From assembly GCA_945873925.1 (NCBI GenBank), contig CAMCES010000056.1, positions 1-9,856 of the forward strand: a stretch of DNA of 9,856 bases, given 5' to 3'. This document shows, in pieces, positions 1-7,173 of this stretch (positions within the stretch are counted from its first letter, which is position 1; every line of letters begins with the position of its first letter). The notes under the pieces were generated by a model. That model had not been told where the DNA came from. It searched no databases and was given only the letters and a program-made list of their open reading frames with translations. The position numbers and the translations under genes are program-made. The stretch comes from Bordetella parapertussis. GTDB taxonomy: Bacteria; Pseudomonadota; Gammaproteobacteria; Burkholderiales; Burkholderiaceae_C.

Positions 1-1919
1 GGCATCATTTCCCGCGCCATGTTCAGGGTGCTTTTCTTGCGCTGGTCCCAAGGCAACGCGCCCAGAAACACCGCACCTTGTGCCACCGTGGGGTTGCCAA
101 CCACCGCAAAGAATTTGTCAAACTCGTTGTACTTGCGGCCGATTTTTTCGAGCATGTTGACGTACTTGGCGGTGTATTCCAGTGTGGAGCCGTCAGGACC
201 ATTGATCACAATCAAGATCACGCCCCGGTCTTCCATCGGTGAGAGCTCGCTTTTGGCGGCTTTGAGAAGCTGCCAGGAGCCGCCGGCGGCGGCCAACATG
301 ACGGCCACGACCAACCAGCGGCGTGAGAATTGGAAACTGCCAAAACGCCAAGCGGTCAAGGTCCAGGTGAGCCACCTGCCATAACCACGGGTCATGGCAT
401 CCAAACCGCCGCCGATGACGCGGTCAAACCAGCTGGGATTGGGTTTGTGCTTGAGCATCAATGAGCACATCATCGGGGAAAGCGACAAAGCCACCACGCC
501 AGAGACCATCACCGAGCCAGCCAAAGCCAAGGCGAATTCGGCAAACAAACGCCCGGTGCGGCCAGGGGTAAAAGCCAAAGGCGCAAAAACCGCGACCAGC
601 GTCAAGGTCATGGCAACCACCGCAAAGCCGATTTCACGCGAACCTTTGATGGCGGCGGCAAATGGCTCCATGCCCTCTTCGATATAGCGGTAGATGTTCT
701 CGAGCACCACGATCGAGTCATCAACCACCAAGCCAATGGCCAACACCAGGGCCAACAGGGTCAGCGAGTTGATGGAAAAACCAAACAAGGCCATCAATGC
801 AAAGGTGCCAATCAGCGACACCGGTATGGTGATCAGCGGTATCAAAGAGGCACGCAGGGTCCGCAGAAAAAGAAAGATCACCAGTGCGACCAGGGCGGCG
901 GCCTCAAAAATCGTTTTGAATACAGCCTCGATGGATTTTTCGATGAACACCGAGGAATCGTTGGCGACTTCAACGGTGACACCCGGGGGCAGGTTTTCTT
1001 GGATGCGCGGCAGCATGGTCCGAATGGCTTTGCTCAGCTCCAAGGGATTGGCGGTGGCGTTGCGCAGCACACCCAGGGCGATCGCCTGGTTGTTGTTGTA
1101 GCGCACCGAGAAGCGCTCGGCCAGGGGCCCTTGCTCAATGCGTGCCAGATCACCCAAGCGAACAGGCATGCCGTTGACCGTGCGCACCACGATGTCCTGG
1201 AACTCCTCGGGTTTGCGCAAATCGGTGGAGGTGGTCACGTTGAATTCACGCGACTGGCTTTCAACCCGACCCGCCGGAACTTCGACGTTGGAGCGGCGCA
1301 AAGCATCCTCCACATCTTGAGAGGTCAGGCGGTAAGAGGCCAAGCGATCGCTGTCGAGCCAGACCCGCATCGCGTATTTGCGCTCACCAAACACCCGCAC
1401 ATCGGCCACGCCCGGCGCGGTTTGCATCATGGGCTTGGCGATGCGGTTGGCCAAATCGCTCAACTCCAAGGTGTTCATGGTGTCAGCGCTGAAAGCAATC
1501 CAGATGACGGGGAAGGCGTCGGCTTCGACTTTGGAGATGACCGGCTCTTCGATGCCCACAGGCAAGCGCTGGCGCACCCTAGACACCTTGTCGCGCACAT
1601 CGGCGGCGGCGGCATCCGGATCGCGGGTCAGCATGAACTTGACCGTGATCTGGCTTTGCTCTTGGCGACTGGTGGAGGAGATGACGTCCAAGCCTTCCAC
1701 GCCGGAGAGGGAGTCTTCGAGCACCTTGGTGACCTGGGCTTCCATGACCGCGCTGGATGCACCGATATACCGGGTCTCGACCGTGACCGTGGGGTTGTCG
1801 ATCTTCGGGTATTCGCGGATAACCAACTCATTGAAGGACACCACGCCGACCAAGACGATCAGCAAAGACAAAACGGTCGCAAAGACCGGGCGGCGTATTG
1901 ACAGCTCAGGCAGTTGCAT
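1..1919 (-). CDS. RND multidrug efflux inner-membrane permease (HAE1/AcrB-type), N-terminal ~639 residues, cut by window edge
   Basis: This is a proton-driven inner-membrane pump subunit of a tripartite drug/solute efflux system that works with the adaptor encoded just upstream. The minus frame is open from an ATG at 1919-1917 to the window edge. The protein begins MQLPELSIRRPVFATVLS, the typical start of AcrB-like pumps, and residues 11-29 form the first membrane helix. Residues around 396-408 read GLVVDDSIVVLEN. By my count Asp400 and Asp401 (nt 717-722) match the proton-relay pair of AcrB (D407/D408). A hydrophobic segment followed by SELSPMEDRG near residue 560 corresponds to TM7 and the start of the second periplasmic loop, so about 60% of a ~1,040-residue pump is present. 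An AGGAA Shine-Dalgarno (1925-1929) lies inside the end of the adaptor gene, and the adaptor stop is one base from this ATG. Substrate cannot be told from sequence. The family assignment is secure. Confidence 0.95.
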   Translation of the reverse strand, partial: MQLPELSIRRPVFATVLSLLIVLVGVVSFNELVIREYPKIDNPTVTVETRYIGASSAVMEAQVTKVLEDSLSGVEGLDVISSTSRQEQSQITVKFMLTRDPDAAAADVRDKVSRVRQRLPVGIEEPVISKVEADAFPVIWIAFSADTMNTLELSDLANRIAKPMMQTAPGVADVRVFGERKYAMRVWLDSDRLASYRLTSQDVEDALRRSNVEVPAGRVESQSREFNVTTSTDLRKPEEFQDIVVRTVNGMPVRLGDLARIEQGPLAERFSVRYNNNQAIALGVLRNATANPLELSKAIRTMLPRIQENLPPGVTVEVANDSSVFIEKSIEAVFKTIFEAAALVALVIFLFLRTLRASLIPLITIPVSLIGTFALMALFGFSINSLTLLALVLAIGLVVDDSIVVLENIYRYIEEGMEPFAAAIKGSREIGFAVVAMTLTLVAVFAPLAFTPGRTGRLFAEFALALAGSVMVSGVVALSLSPMMCSLMLKHKPNPSWFDRVIGGGLDAMTRGYGRWLTWTLTAWRFGSFQFSRRWLVVAVMLAAAGGSWQLLKAAKSELSPMEDRGVILIVINGPDGSTLEYTAKYVNMLEKIGRKYNEFDKFFAVVGNPTVAQGAVFLGALPWDQRKKSTLNMAREMM

Positions 1920-1920
1920 C

Positions 1921-3237
1921 TCAGTTCCTGGTTTCAACCACGCGTAAAGCCGTGCCGTCTTTTTGCAAACGGTGTTGTCCAGCGACCACCACGGTGTCGA
2001 TGCTGCTCAAACCGGAGAGGATTTCAACACTGCCTGGGCGACGCGCACCTAACTTGACCTCGGTGCGCAAAGACACCAGCTTGGTGTCAGGCGGCAAGGG
2101 GCCTGCGTTGGGTACCGCCTCGGGCGGCACCGCGCGGATGACAAATTGCTTGCCAGCCATGGGCACGATGGCTTCCTCGGGCACCGACAAAGCCGCTGGT
2201 TTCATCGCGAACAAGGCATTCACCCGGGCAAACATACCGGGGCGCAAGGGGCCATTGGCGGCCGCTTTGTCACTGGAGACAACCGGGCCTGGCGGGCAGA
2301 CCGCTTCGGCAGAGCCGGCAGCCCCGACAGAAGGGGCTGGCAAGGGTGAGGCGGTATCTTTGGCCGCTGTTTTGGCGTTGGCTTGGTTGGGTATCACTGC
2401 ACGCACGCTGATCGAGCGGCCATTGGCGTCAATCAAGGGGTCGATCGCCTCGATACGGGCGTAGAAGGTACGGCCTGGCAAAGCGTCGATCAGGACTTCC
2501 ACGGTTTGCTTCAAACCGACTTTGCCTTGGTAACGCTCGGGCAGGCGGAAATCCACATACAAAGCGGTGAGGTCCTCTAGGTTGACCAAGTCGGCTCCGT
2601 CCCGGACATAGTCGCCGATGTTGACCGTGCGGATCCCCAAGTTGCCGGCGTAGGGGGCGACGATGCGCATGCGTTGCCAACGTGCGCAGTTGAGGGCCAG
2701 TTGTGCTTGGGCCACTGACAGACTGGCCTGGCTTTCGTCCAAGGCGCGTTGGGCAATGAAGTTTTGTGCGACCAGCTCTTGGTTGCGCTTGTGGTTGGCC
2801 TGAGCGATACCGACTTGGGCCTGCGCTTGTTGCACCTCCGCGCGTTGAAGGCTGTCATCGAGTTGCACCAGGGTTTGACCTGCAAGCACACGGCTGCCAT
2901 CGGTGAATCCCAAGGCGGTGACTCGACCTGCCACCTCGGGGCGCACCACGGTGTTTTGCTTGGATTTCAAGGTACCGACCGTTTGCGCATCGTCACGCAA
3001 AGGCGAGGTTTCTACCAGCGCAACTTCAACCCCCATGGCGCGAGGCGGCCCAGAGGGTGCACCCGGTGCACTTGGCGCGCCACCAGCAGGCGGCCCACCC
3101 GCAGGGGCTGCGCCTGTTGCTGGGCCAGCGCCGGGGGTAGCGGTGGCGACGGGTTTGTTCTGGTAATACCAACCAGCCACAGCCACCACAGCCATGGCAA
3201 CAATGATGAGTGCGGTTTTGGTGTTCTTTTGGGGCAT
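1921..3237 (-). CDS. RND efflux periplasmic adaptor (membrane fusion protein, HlyD/AcrA family)
   Basis: This is the periplasmic adaptor that bridges the RND permease and an outer-membrane channel (438 aa). Residues 8-22 form an N-terminal membrane anchor with no lipobox cysteine, so it is probably a signal-anchor rather than a lipoprotein. Residues 31-66 are a Pro/Ala/Gly-rich linker. The split lipoyl domain and coiled-coil hairpin cover about 85-205 (VRPEVAGRVTALGF at 98-111; a Gln/Ala-rich hairpin at 130-185; APYAGNLGIR at 194-203). Beta-barrel and membrane-proximal domains follow, with LRPGMFARV at 331-339 as a family hallmark. Between VIPN (281-284) and LRPGMF lie about 45 extra Ala/Pro-rich residues that typical adaptors lack. 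The gene is 37 bases after rnhA and 1 base before the permease, so it is co-transcribed with the latter. There is no clear Shine-Dalgarno before the ATG. Family is certain; substrate is unknown. Confidence 0.95.
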   Translation of the reverse strand: MPQKNTKTALIIVAMAVVAVAGWYYQNKPVATATPGAGPATGAAPAGGPPAGGAPSAPGAPSGPPRAMGVEVALVETSPLRDDAQTVGTLKSKQNTVVRPEVAGRVTALGFTDGSRVLAGQTLVQLDDSLQRAEVQQAQAQVGIAQANHKRNQELVAQNFIAQRALDESQASLSVAQAQLALNCARWQRMRIVAPYAGNLGIRTVNIGDYVRDGADLVNLEDLTALYVDFRLPERYQGKVGLKQTVEVLIDALPGRTFYARIEAIDPLIDANGRSISVRAVIPNQANAKTAAKDTASPLPAPSVGAAGSAEAVCPPGPVVSSDKAAANGPLRPGMFARVNALFAMKPAALSVPEEAIVPMAGKQFVIRAVPPEAVPNAGPLPPDTKLVSLRTEVKLGARRPGSVEILSGLSSIDTVVVAGQHRLQKDGTALRVVETRN

Positions 3238-3274
3238 AAGGCTGGTTCAATGGGTTGTCTGGGCAAATCCATTA

Positions 3275-3721
3275 TCAACCTGTTTGCACCATGCGAACCC
3301 CTTGATTGGCGAGCGCATCGGCACGCTCATTGCCAGGGTCGCCCGAGTGGCCCTTGACCCAGTGCCAGTTGAACGTGTGTCCGCTGTGCGACAACAGTTG
3401 ATCCAGGATGCGCCACAAGTCTTCGTTTTTCACCGGCTGCTTGGCCGCGGTGCGCCAGCCACGTGCTTTCCAACCCGCCATCCATTCGGTGATGCCTTTG
3501 CGAACGTATTCGCTGTCCATGTAGAAGTCCACCTGGCAAGGGCGGTTCAAGGCCCGCAAAGCCTCTATGACCGCGGTCAGCTCCATGCGGTTGTTGGTGG
3601 TTTGTGCCTCACCCCCGAACAAATCTTTCTCGACCGTGCCGTAGCGCAGAAACACGCCCCAGCCGCCCGGGCCGGGGTTACCTTTGCAAGCCCCATCGGT
3701 GTAGATGACCACAGGGCTCAT
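3275..3721 (-). CDS. rnhA: Ribonuclease HI
   Basis: This cytoplasmic endonuclease cuts the RNA strand of RNA:DNA hybrids, removing R-loops and primer RNA. The product is 148 aa, close to the 155 aa of the E. coli enzyme. The N-terminus reads SPVVIYTDGACKGNPGPGG. The four metal-binding acidic residues are Asp9 (YTDGAC), Glu47 (NNRMEL), Asp69 (YMDSEY) and Asp135 (ERADALA). His125 lies in the KGHSGDPGNERAD loop. The basic Trp-rich handle region is present (WMAGWKARGWRTAAKQPVKN). I chose the ATG at 3721-3719 because homologous sequence begins there and a strong AGAGGGG precedes it. The same frame stays open upstream to 3976 but reads sequence unlike the family. Its ATG overlaps the TGA of the methyltransferase gene (ATGA), implying translational coupling. 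E. coli pairs rnhA with a nearby methyltransferase (yafS), which supports both calls. Confidence 0.97.
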   Translation of the reverse strand: MSPVVIYTDGACKGNPGPGGWGVFLRYGTVEKDLFGGEAQTTNNRMELTAVIEALRALNRPCQVDFYMDSEYVRKGITEWMAGWKARGWRTAAKQPVKNEDLWRILDQLLSHSGHTFNWHWVKGHSGDPGNERADALANQGVRMVQTG

Positions 3722-4554
3722 GTTTGCCCCTCTGGCTTGCTGGCAACGGTGTCGGGGGCGCTGGTGTTGACCGACGAATTGGCGGTAGGCACCGGCTTGC
3801 CCGCGCGGGCCTTGACCTGCTTCCAGACCGGGCCCACGAGACGCATGCCGCGCACCCGTTTGATGGCCACCAGGAAATAGACCGACCCGAAAATCGGCCA
3901 ATAGCGCTTGCCCGCCTTGTCCATCCAGGCAAAGCGCTCGAGCCAGGTGGGGTTTTGCACCGATGGGCGGTAGCAACCAAAGTCTGCGGCCTCGACCTCA
4001 AAACTCAGCAGCTTCAACCAGTCGCGCAACCGCCAGTAACCAATCAAGTCTTGGGTGGTTGGCAAAAACTTTCCTGGCAAACCAAAACGGGCATACCACC
4101 GGGTTCGTTGCATCCGTAAGCCCCACAAGCTGACCGGGTTGAAGCCGCTGATCACCACCCTGCCCTCAGGGACCAACACCCGCTCGACTTCTCGCAAGGC
4201 GGCATGCGGGTCAAGGCTGAGCTCAAGGGTGTGGGGCAATACCAGCAGGTCTAAGCTTTGATCGGCAAAAGGCAAGGCCACACCCTCGGCCATCAATCCG
4301 GGTGGCGCTGGCAACTGCTGCGCATCCACCAGCCCGTCTGGCAAACACCCGTTGTCGGCAACCCAGCAATGGCGAATCCGGCTGTTGCGCAGAGCAGGCA
4401 ATGCTGGCAGACCCAATTGCAATGCATGGAAGCCAAAGACATCGGCCACAGCCCGGTCGAATTGGCTGCATTCCCATGCAGACAGGTAAAGGCCAGCGGG
4501 TGAACGCAGCCAATCCGTCAAGGTGGCGGGACTTCCTATAATTTGTGATTGCAT
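3718..4554 (-). CDS. YafS-like class I SAM-dependent methyltransferase domain protein
   Basis: This is a predicted cytoplasmic methyltransferase of the YafS type found beside rnhA in proteobacteria. Its substrate is not known. It is 278 aa from the ATG at 4554-4552, chosen because MQSQIIGSPATLTDWLRSPA resembles the family N-terminus and GCAGGA lies upstream, although that spacing is a little long. Other in-frame ATGs reach up to 4701 but would overlap mltD. The best-conserved part is residues about 93-147: ALPFADQSLDLLVLPHTLE, then DPHAALREVERVLVPEG and VISGFNPVSLWGLR. As I remember it, E. coli YafS is closely similar here, including the SGFNP signature. The usual glycine-rich SAM motif I is not obvious: the equivalent region is GFHALQLGLPALPALR (41-56). 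The C-terminal ~40 residues are low-complexity and basic to polar. The gene overlaps rnhA by 4 bases. It could be catalytically weak or a non-canonical SAM binder. Confidence 0.85.
   Translation of the reverse strand: MQSQIIGSPATLTDWLRSPAGLYLSAWECSQFDRAVADVFGFHALQLGLPALPALRNSRIRHCWVADNGCLPDGLVDAQQLPAPPGLMAEGVALPFADQSLDLLVLPHTLELSLDPHAALREVERVLVPEGRVVISGFNPVSLWGLRMQRTRWYARFGLPGKFLPTTQDLIGYWRLRDWLKLLSFEVEAADFGCYRPSVQNPTWLERFAWMDKAGKRYWPIFGSVYFLVAIKRVRGMRLVGPVWKQVKARAGKPVPTANSSVNTSAPDTVASKPEGQT
3727..3733 (-). promoter_or_regulatory. Shine-Dalgarno of rnhA
   Basis: AGAGGGG on the minus strand lies 5 bases before the rnhA ATG and inside the last codons of the methyltransferase gene. It supports the short 148-residue start over upstream in-frame starts and fits coupling through the ATGA stop/start overlap. 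Confidence 0.6.
4537..4542 (+). promoter_or_regulatory. Candidate -10 box for mltD
   Basis: There is a perfect TATAAT on the plus strand. A weak -35 candidate, CCGTCA, sits 16 bases upstream (4515-4520). It would start an RNA near 4549 with a leader of about 117 bases to the mltD ATG. The box lies inside the 5' end of the methyltransferase gene on the other strand. The spacer at 4555-4665 shows no better plus-strand promoter. It also holds a 9-base direct repeat CATGCCAGT (4585-4593, 4598-4606) and a 5-bp hairpin (4600-4613). This call rests on consensus matching only. Confidence 0.4.
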
Positions 4555-4665
4555 GAATCGGTCTTTTCCTGCTTGCATATCGTTCATGCCAGTCATCATG
4601 CCAGTTTGCTGGCTCGCCATTCTATTCACCCACAGCGGGTTTCTGCCTGCGCTTCCCAGGCCCTC

Positions 4666-6114
4666 ATGACCAAAGTTCCAATCACCGCCTTGCCCAGACA
4701 AGCTCTTTTTTCTATGTTCGCCCTGTCACTCTTGATTCCCTGTTTGTCCTGGGCGCAAGACACCCCATTGGCAGATGATTGGCCCGCCGAAACCATGTCT
4801 GTCATTGAATCCTCCCCAGTGGCCGGTTCAGTGATCGCTCAAGTGGAAGTGCCCACCGACCTGTGGGAACGCATTCGCCGCGGTTTTGCCATGCCTGACC
4901 TTCAAGTGGACCTGGTGCAGGACCGCGAACGCTGGTATGCCCAGCGCCCAGACTACATCGAGCGCATGACCGCTCGCTCTGGCAAGTACCTGTTTCATAT
5001 CGTTGAGGAGCTGGAGGCGCGCAACATGCCCACCGAGCTTGCCCTGTTGCCTTTCATTGAAAGCGCATTCAACCCGCAGGCCGTGTCCTCGGCCAAAGCC
5101 AGCGGCATGTGGCAGTTCATGCCCCGCACTGGCAAACACTTTGACTTGAAACAAAACGCATTTCGGGATGACCGCAGAGATGTGTTGGCCTCGACCCGCG
5201 CCGCTTTGGACTACCTGCAGCGTTTGCACGGCATGTTTGGCGACTGGCACTTGGCACTGGCGGCCTACAACTGGGGCGAAGGCAATGTGGGCAAGGCATT
5301 GGAGCGAAACAAACGCTCAGGCGAGCCCCTGACCTATACCGAATTGCGCATGCCGGCGGAAACCCGGCTGTATGTACCCAAGCTCCAAGCCATGAAAAAC
5401 ATGGTGGCCAACCCACAAGCCTTGGGCGTGCAACTGCCGGTCATTCCAAACCACCCGTACTTTAAAACCGTGCCATTGCCTGGTGACATGGATGTGGCTT
5501 TGATTGCCAAACTCGCCGAGGTGCCGCTGGATGACTTCAAGGCACTCAACCCGTCTGCCCACCGCCCTGTTTTGCTCGCCGGTGGCACCTCGGACATTTT
5601 GCTGCCATGGGATAACGCTGAAATATTCGTCCGCAACATGCAAGACCACAGCGGCAAATTGGCCAGTTGGACCGCTTGGGTAGCCCCCAAAACCATGAAA
5701 GTGGCCGAGGCTGCCAAACGCTTTGGCATGAGTGAAGAGGAAATGCGCTCGGTGAACAAAATACCGCCGCGCATGCTGATCAAAGCAGGCTCAGCATTGC
5801 TGGTTCCCCGCCCTGACAAGCATGCCAAAGATGTATCTGCAAAGGTGGCTGACAACGGCCAACTGACCCTGACGCCAGAGTTGCGCTTGCGCAAAAAAAT
5901 GGTCAAAGCACGCAAAGGCGAATCCCTGGCCGCACTGTCCAAACGCTACAAGGTCAGCGCCGAACAGGTTGCCGACTGGAACAACATGGCGATCAACACG
6001 GTTCTCAAGCCTGGCCAAAGACTGATCCTGATGCTGCCGGGCCAAGCCAAGAAGGCCAAGGCCGGCTCGAATTCACGGCGCAAAAAACCCGCTCGCACAA
6101 GCCCGGGCAACTAA
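4666..6114 (+). CDS. mltD: MltD-type membrane-associated/periplasmic lytic murein transglycosylase with LysM repeats
   Basis: This periplasmic enzyme cleaves the MurNAc-GlcNAc bond of peptidoglycan to leave 1,6-anhydro ends, acting in wall turnover. The product is 482 aa from the ATG at 4666, chosen because it begins a good signal peptide: basic N-region, hydrophobic 13-27, likely cleavage after SWA30. Longer in-frame starts read a non-signal sequence. The SLT domain covers about 105-215. LPFIESAFNP (129-137 region) carries the catalytic Glu132. The helices ASGMWQFMPRTGKHF and LAAYNWGEGN are hallmarks. A degenerate LysM lies near 336-381 and a clear LysM at 412-457, followed by a Lys/Arg-rich tail. 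E. coli MltD is a lipoprotein. Here Cys26 follows a proline and does not make a lipobox, so the protein is probably soluble or held by LysM. The gene diverges from the methyltransferase and its stop overlaps that of the convergent binding protein. Confidence 0.93.
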   Translation: MTKVPITALPRQALFSMFALSLLIPCLSWAQDTPLADDWPAETMSVIESSPVAGSVIAQVEVPTDLWERIRRGFAMPDLQVDLVQDRERWYAQRPDYIERMTARSGKYLFHIVEELEARNMPTELALLPFIESAFNPQAVSSAKASGMWQFMPRTGKHFDLKQNAFRDDRRDVLASTRAALDYLQRLHGMFGDWHLALAAYNWGEGNVGKALERNKRSGEPLTYTELRMPAETRLYVPKLQAMKNMVANPQALGVQLPVIPNHPYFKTVPLPGDMDVALIAKLAEVPLDDFKALNPSAHRPVLLAGGTSDILLPWDNAEIFVRNMQDHSGKLASWTAWVAPKTMKVAEAAKRFGMSEEEMRSVNKIPPRMLIKAGSALLVPRPDKHAKDVSAKVADNGQLTLTPELRLRKKMVKARKGESLAALSKRYKVSAEQVADWNNMAINTVLKPGQRLILMLPGQAKKAKAGSNSRRKKPARTSPGN

Positions 6115-7172
6115 AGGGCAAACCGCTTTCTTGCCTGCATCGCAAATTCATTGGTGTAGGGGGGTGCCAGTTCACTGCGGGCTTGCTTGAATTGAGGCTC
6201 GAGCACATTGCGCAAACGCAGGGCTGTTTGAGCAGCCTCTTTGCTCATCACCCCATCAGTGGCAAAACCCTCGCGCATATTGTCAACCGCATTGAGGTAG
6301 ATCGCCCGGTCAACGAACATCGGGTTGTCAAGCATATGGCGCAACAAATCTGTCGGACCGGCAGTGCGCAACCACTTGAGAGCCCGTGCCACGCCAAAGA
6401 CCAGGGACTGACAGATTTTGGGATGCTGGGTCAGCATGGCTTGTGACACGATCAGGCAGTTGCCTGGCATGGCCCCGGCAAACAAGCGCTGGCTGTCTTT
6501 GATGGCCCGCCAATTGCGCACCACCTCGATATCGGCTTTTTTTTCCAGCAGCGTCATCAGGGGATCGGGGGCACACACAGCATCCAGGCTGCCGTTGCGC
6601 AGCGCCAACGCAGCTGCAGGAGCCCCAAGGGCAAGGTAATTGAGCGAGGCGGGACTGCCGCCGGCGAGCACCATCGCGTAATCGACACAACGGCGGGCAT
6701 GGGAATCGAGATCCAAGACACCCACCCGTCGCCCCGCCAAATCAGGCATGCGTTTGAAAAATGCGGGCGTGTTTCGGTTAATGCCCAAGGCCAACTGGGG
6801 GGTGCGCCCGGTTTTCATGATGGATACCCATGAACCCGGATGGCGCGGCATGGCCAACACATGGTCAAACGGCGCAGACCAGGCCAACAGCCCGCCGCCG
6901 CTGAGGGACTCCACGGACATCACAGTGCTGGCTTGGTCCAAGATATCAACGCTCACGCCCTCGGCCTTGAAATACCCCAGGTGCTCGGCCAGCAACACCG
7001 GCAAATGGGTCAGTGCCGAACTGTCGTTGATCAAGAGCGTGACTTTGGACAAATCGCTGGGCGATTGGGCCATCACGACCGATGCGCCAAGTGCCCCACC
7101 CAACAAGGCTTGGGTGAAAAGGCGACGGTGAATGCCGCTGGCATGAACCAATGGCGATGCGGAAAACTTCAT
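6111..7172 (-). CDS. Orphan ABC-type substrate-binding protein, NMT1/SsuA-like (nitrate/sulfonate/thiamine-precursor class)
   Basis: This is a predicted periplasmic solute-binding protein of 353 aa. The N-terminus has adjacent arginines (HRRLFTQ, Arg16-Arg17) and then the hydrophobic run ALLGGALGASVVMA, with likely cleavage after Ala35. That resembles a Tat signal and could also be a Sec signal. After cleavage the pattern is that of NMT1/THI5-like proteins: VTLLIND, then HLPVLLAEHLGYFKAEGVSV (about 56-75), a small-residue SGGGLLAWSAPFDH segment, LAGRRVGVLDLDSHA near 145-159, and LRNGSLDAVCAPDP near 192-205. The ligand cannot be inferred. No ABC permease or ATPase gene is next to it: recR is 67 bases upstream on the same strand and mltD converges from the other side. 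It contains an A8 run (6537-6544) encoding Lys-Lys. A 7-bp inverted repeat sits one base before the ATG. The family is likely; the transported compound is unknown. Confidence 0.85.
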   Translation of the reverse strand: MKFSASPLVHASGIHRRLFTQALLGGALGASVVMAQSPSDLSKVTLLINDSSALTHLPVLLAEHLGYFKAEGVSVDILDQASTVMSVESLSGGGLLAWSAPFDHVLAMPRHPGSWVSIMKTGRTPQLALGINRNTPAFFKRMPDLAGRRVGVLDLDSHARRCVDYAMVLAGGSPASLNYLALGAPAAALALRNGSLDAVCAPDPLMTLLEKKADIEVVRNWRAIKDSQRLFAGAMPGNCLIVSQAMLTQHPKICQSLVFGVARALKWLRTAGPTDLLRHMLDNPMFVDRAIYLNAVDNMREGFATDGVMSKEAAQTALRLRNVLEPQFKQARSELAPPYTNEFAMQARKRFAL

Positions 7173-7173
7173 C

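Noticed and set aside
999..1901. Plus-strand 300-codon open frame antisense to the RND permease
   Set aside because: Shadow of the permease frame with low-information His/Asp/Gly-rich sequence and no domain.
3722..3976. Extended RNase HI start giving a 233-residue protein
   Set aside because: The extra residues are the out-of-frame copy of the methyltransferase C-terminus. Family similarity and the Shine-Dalgarno both point to 3721.
4585..4606. Tandem CATGCCAGT direct repeat as a regulator-binding site
   Set aside because: Two 9-base copies 13 bases apart could be chance and lie in a region with many CAT/ATG words. Noted only in the promoter entry.
4549..4665. Longer MltD start at the TTG at 4549
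   Set aside because: It would bury the signal peptide behind 39 unlikely residues, and the candidate promoter would leave it nearly leaderless.
4555..4701. Longer methyltransferase N-terminus starting at 4701
   Set aside because: It would overlap the mltD signal peptide codons and the added residues do not resemble the family.
5893..5899. A7 run in mltD
   Set aside because: It simply encodes Lys-Lys before Met in the linker to the LysM domain and is short. Nothing around it suggests recoding.
6537..6544. A8 run in the binding-protein gene as a second slippage site
   Set aside because: One shifted frame stays open for about 70 codons of unrelated sequence and the other for about 28. It lies mid-domain, so there is no sign of a programmed short product as in dnaX.
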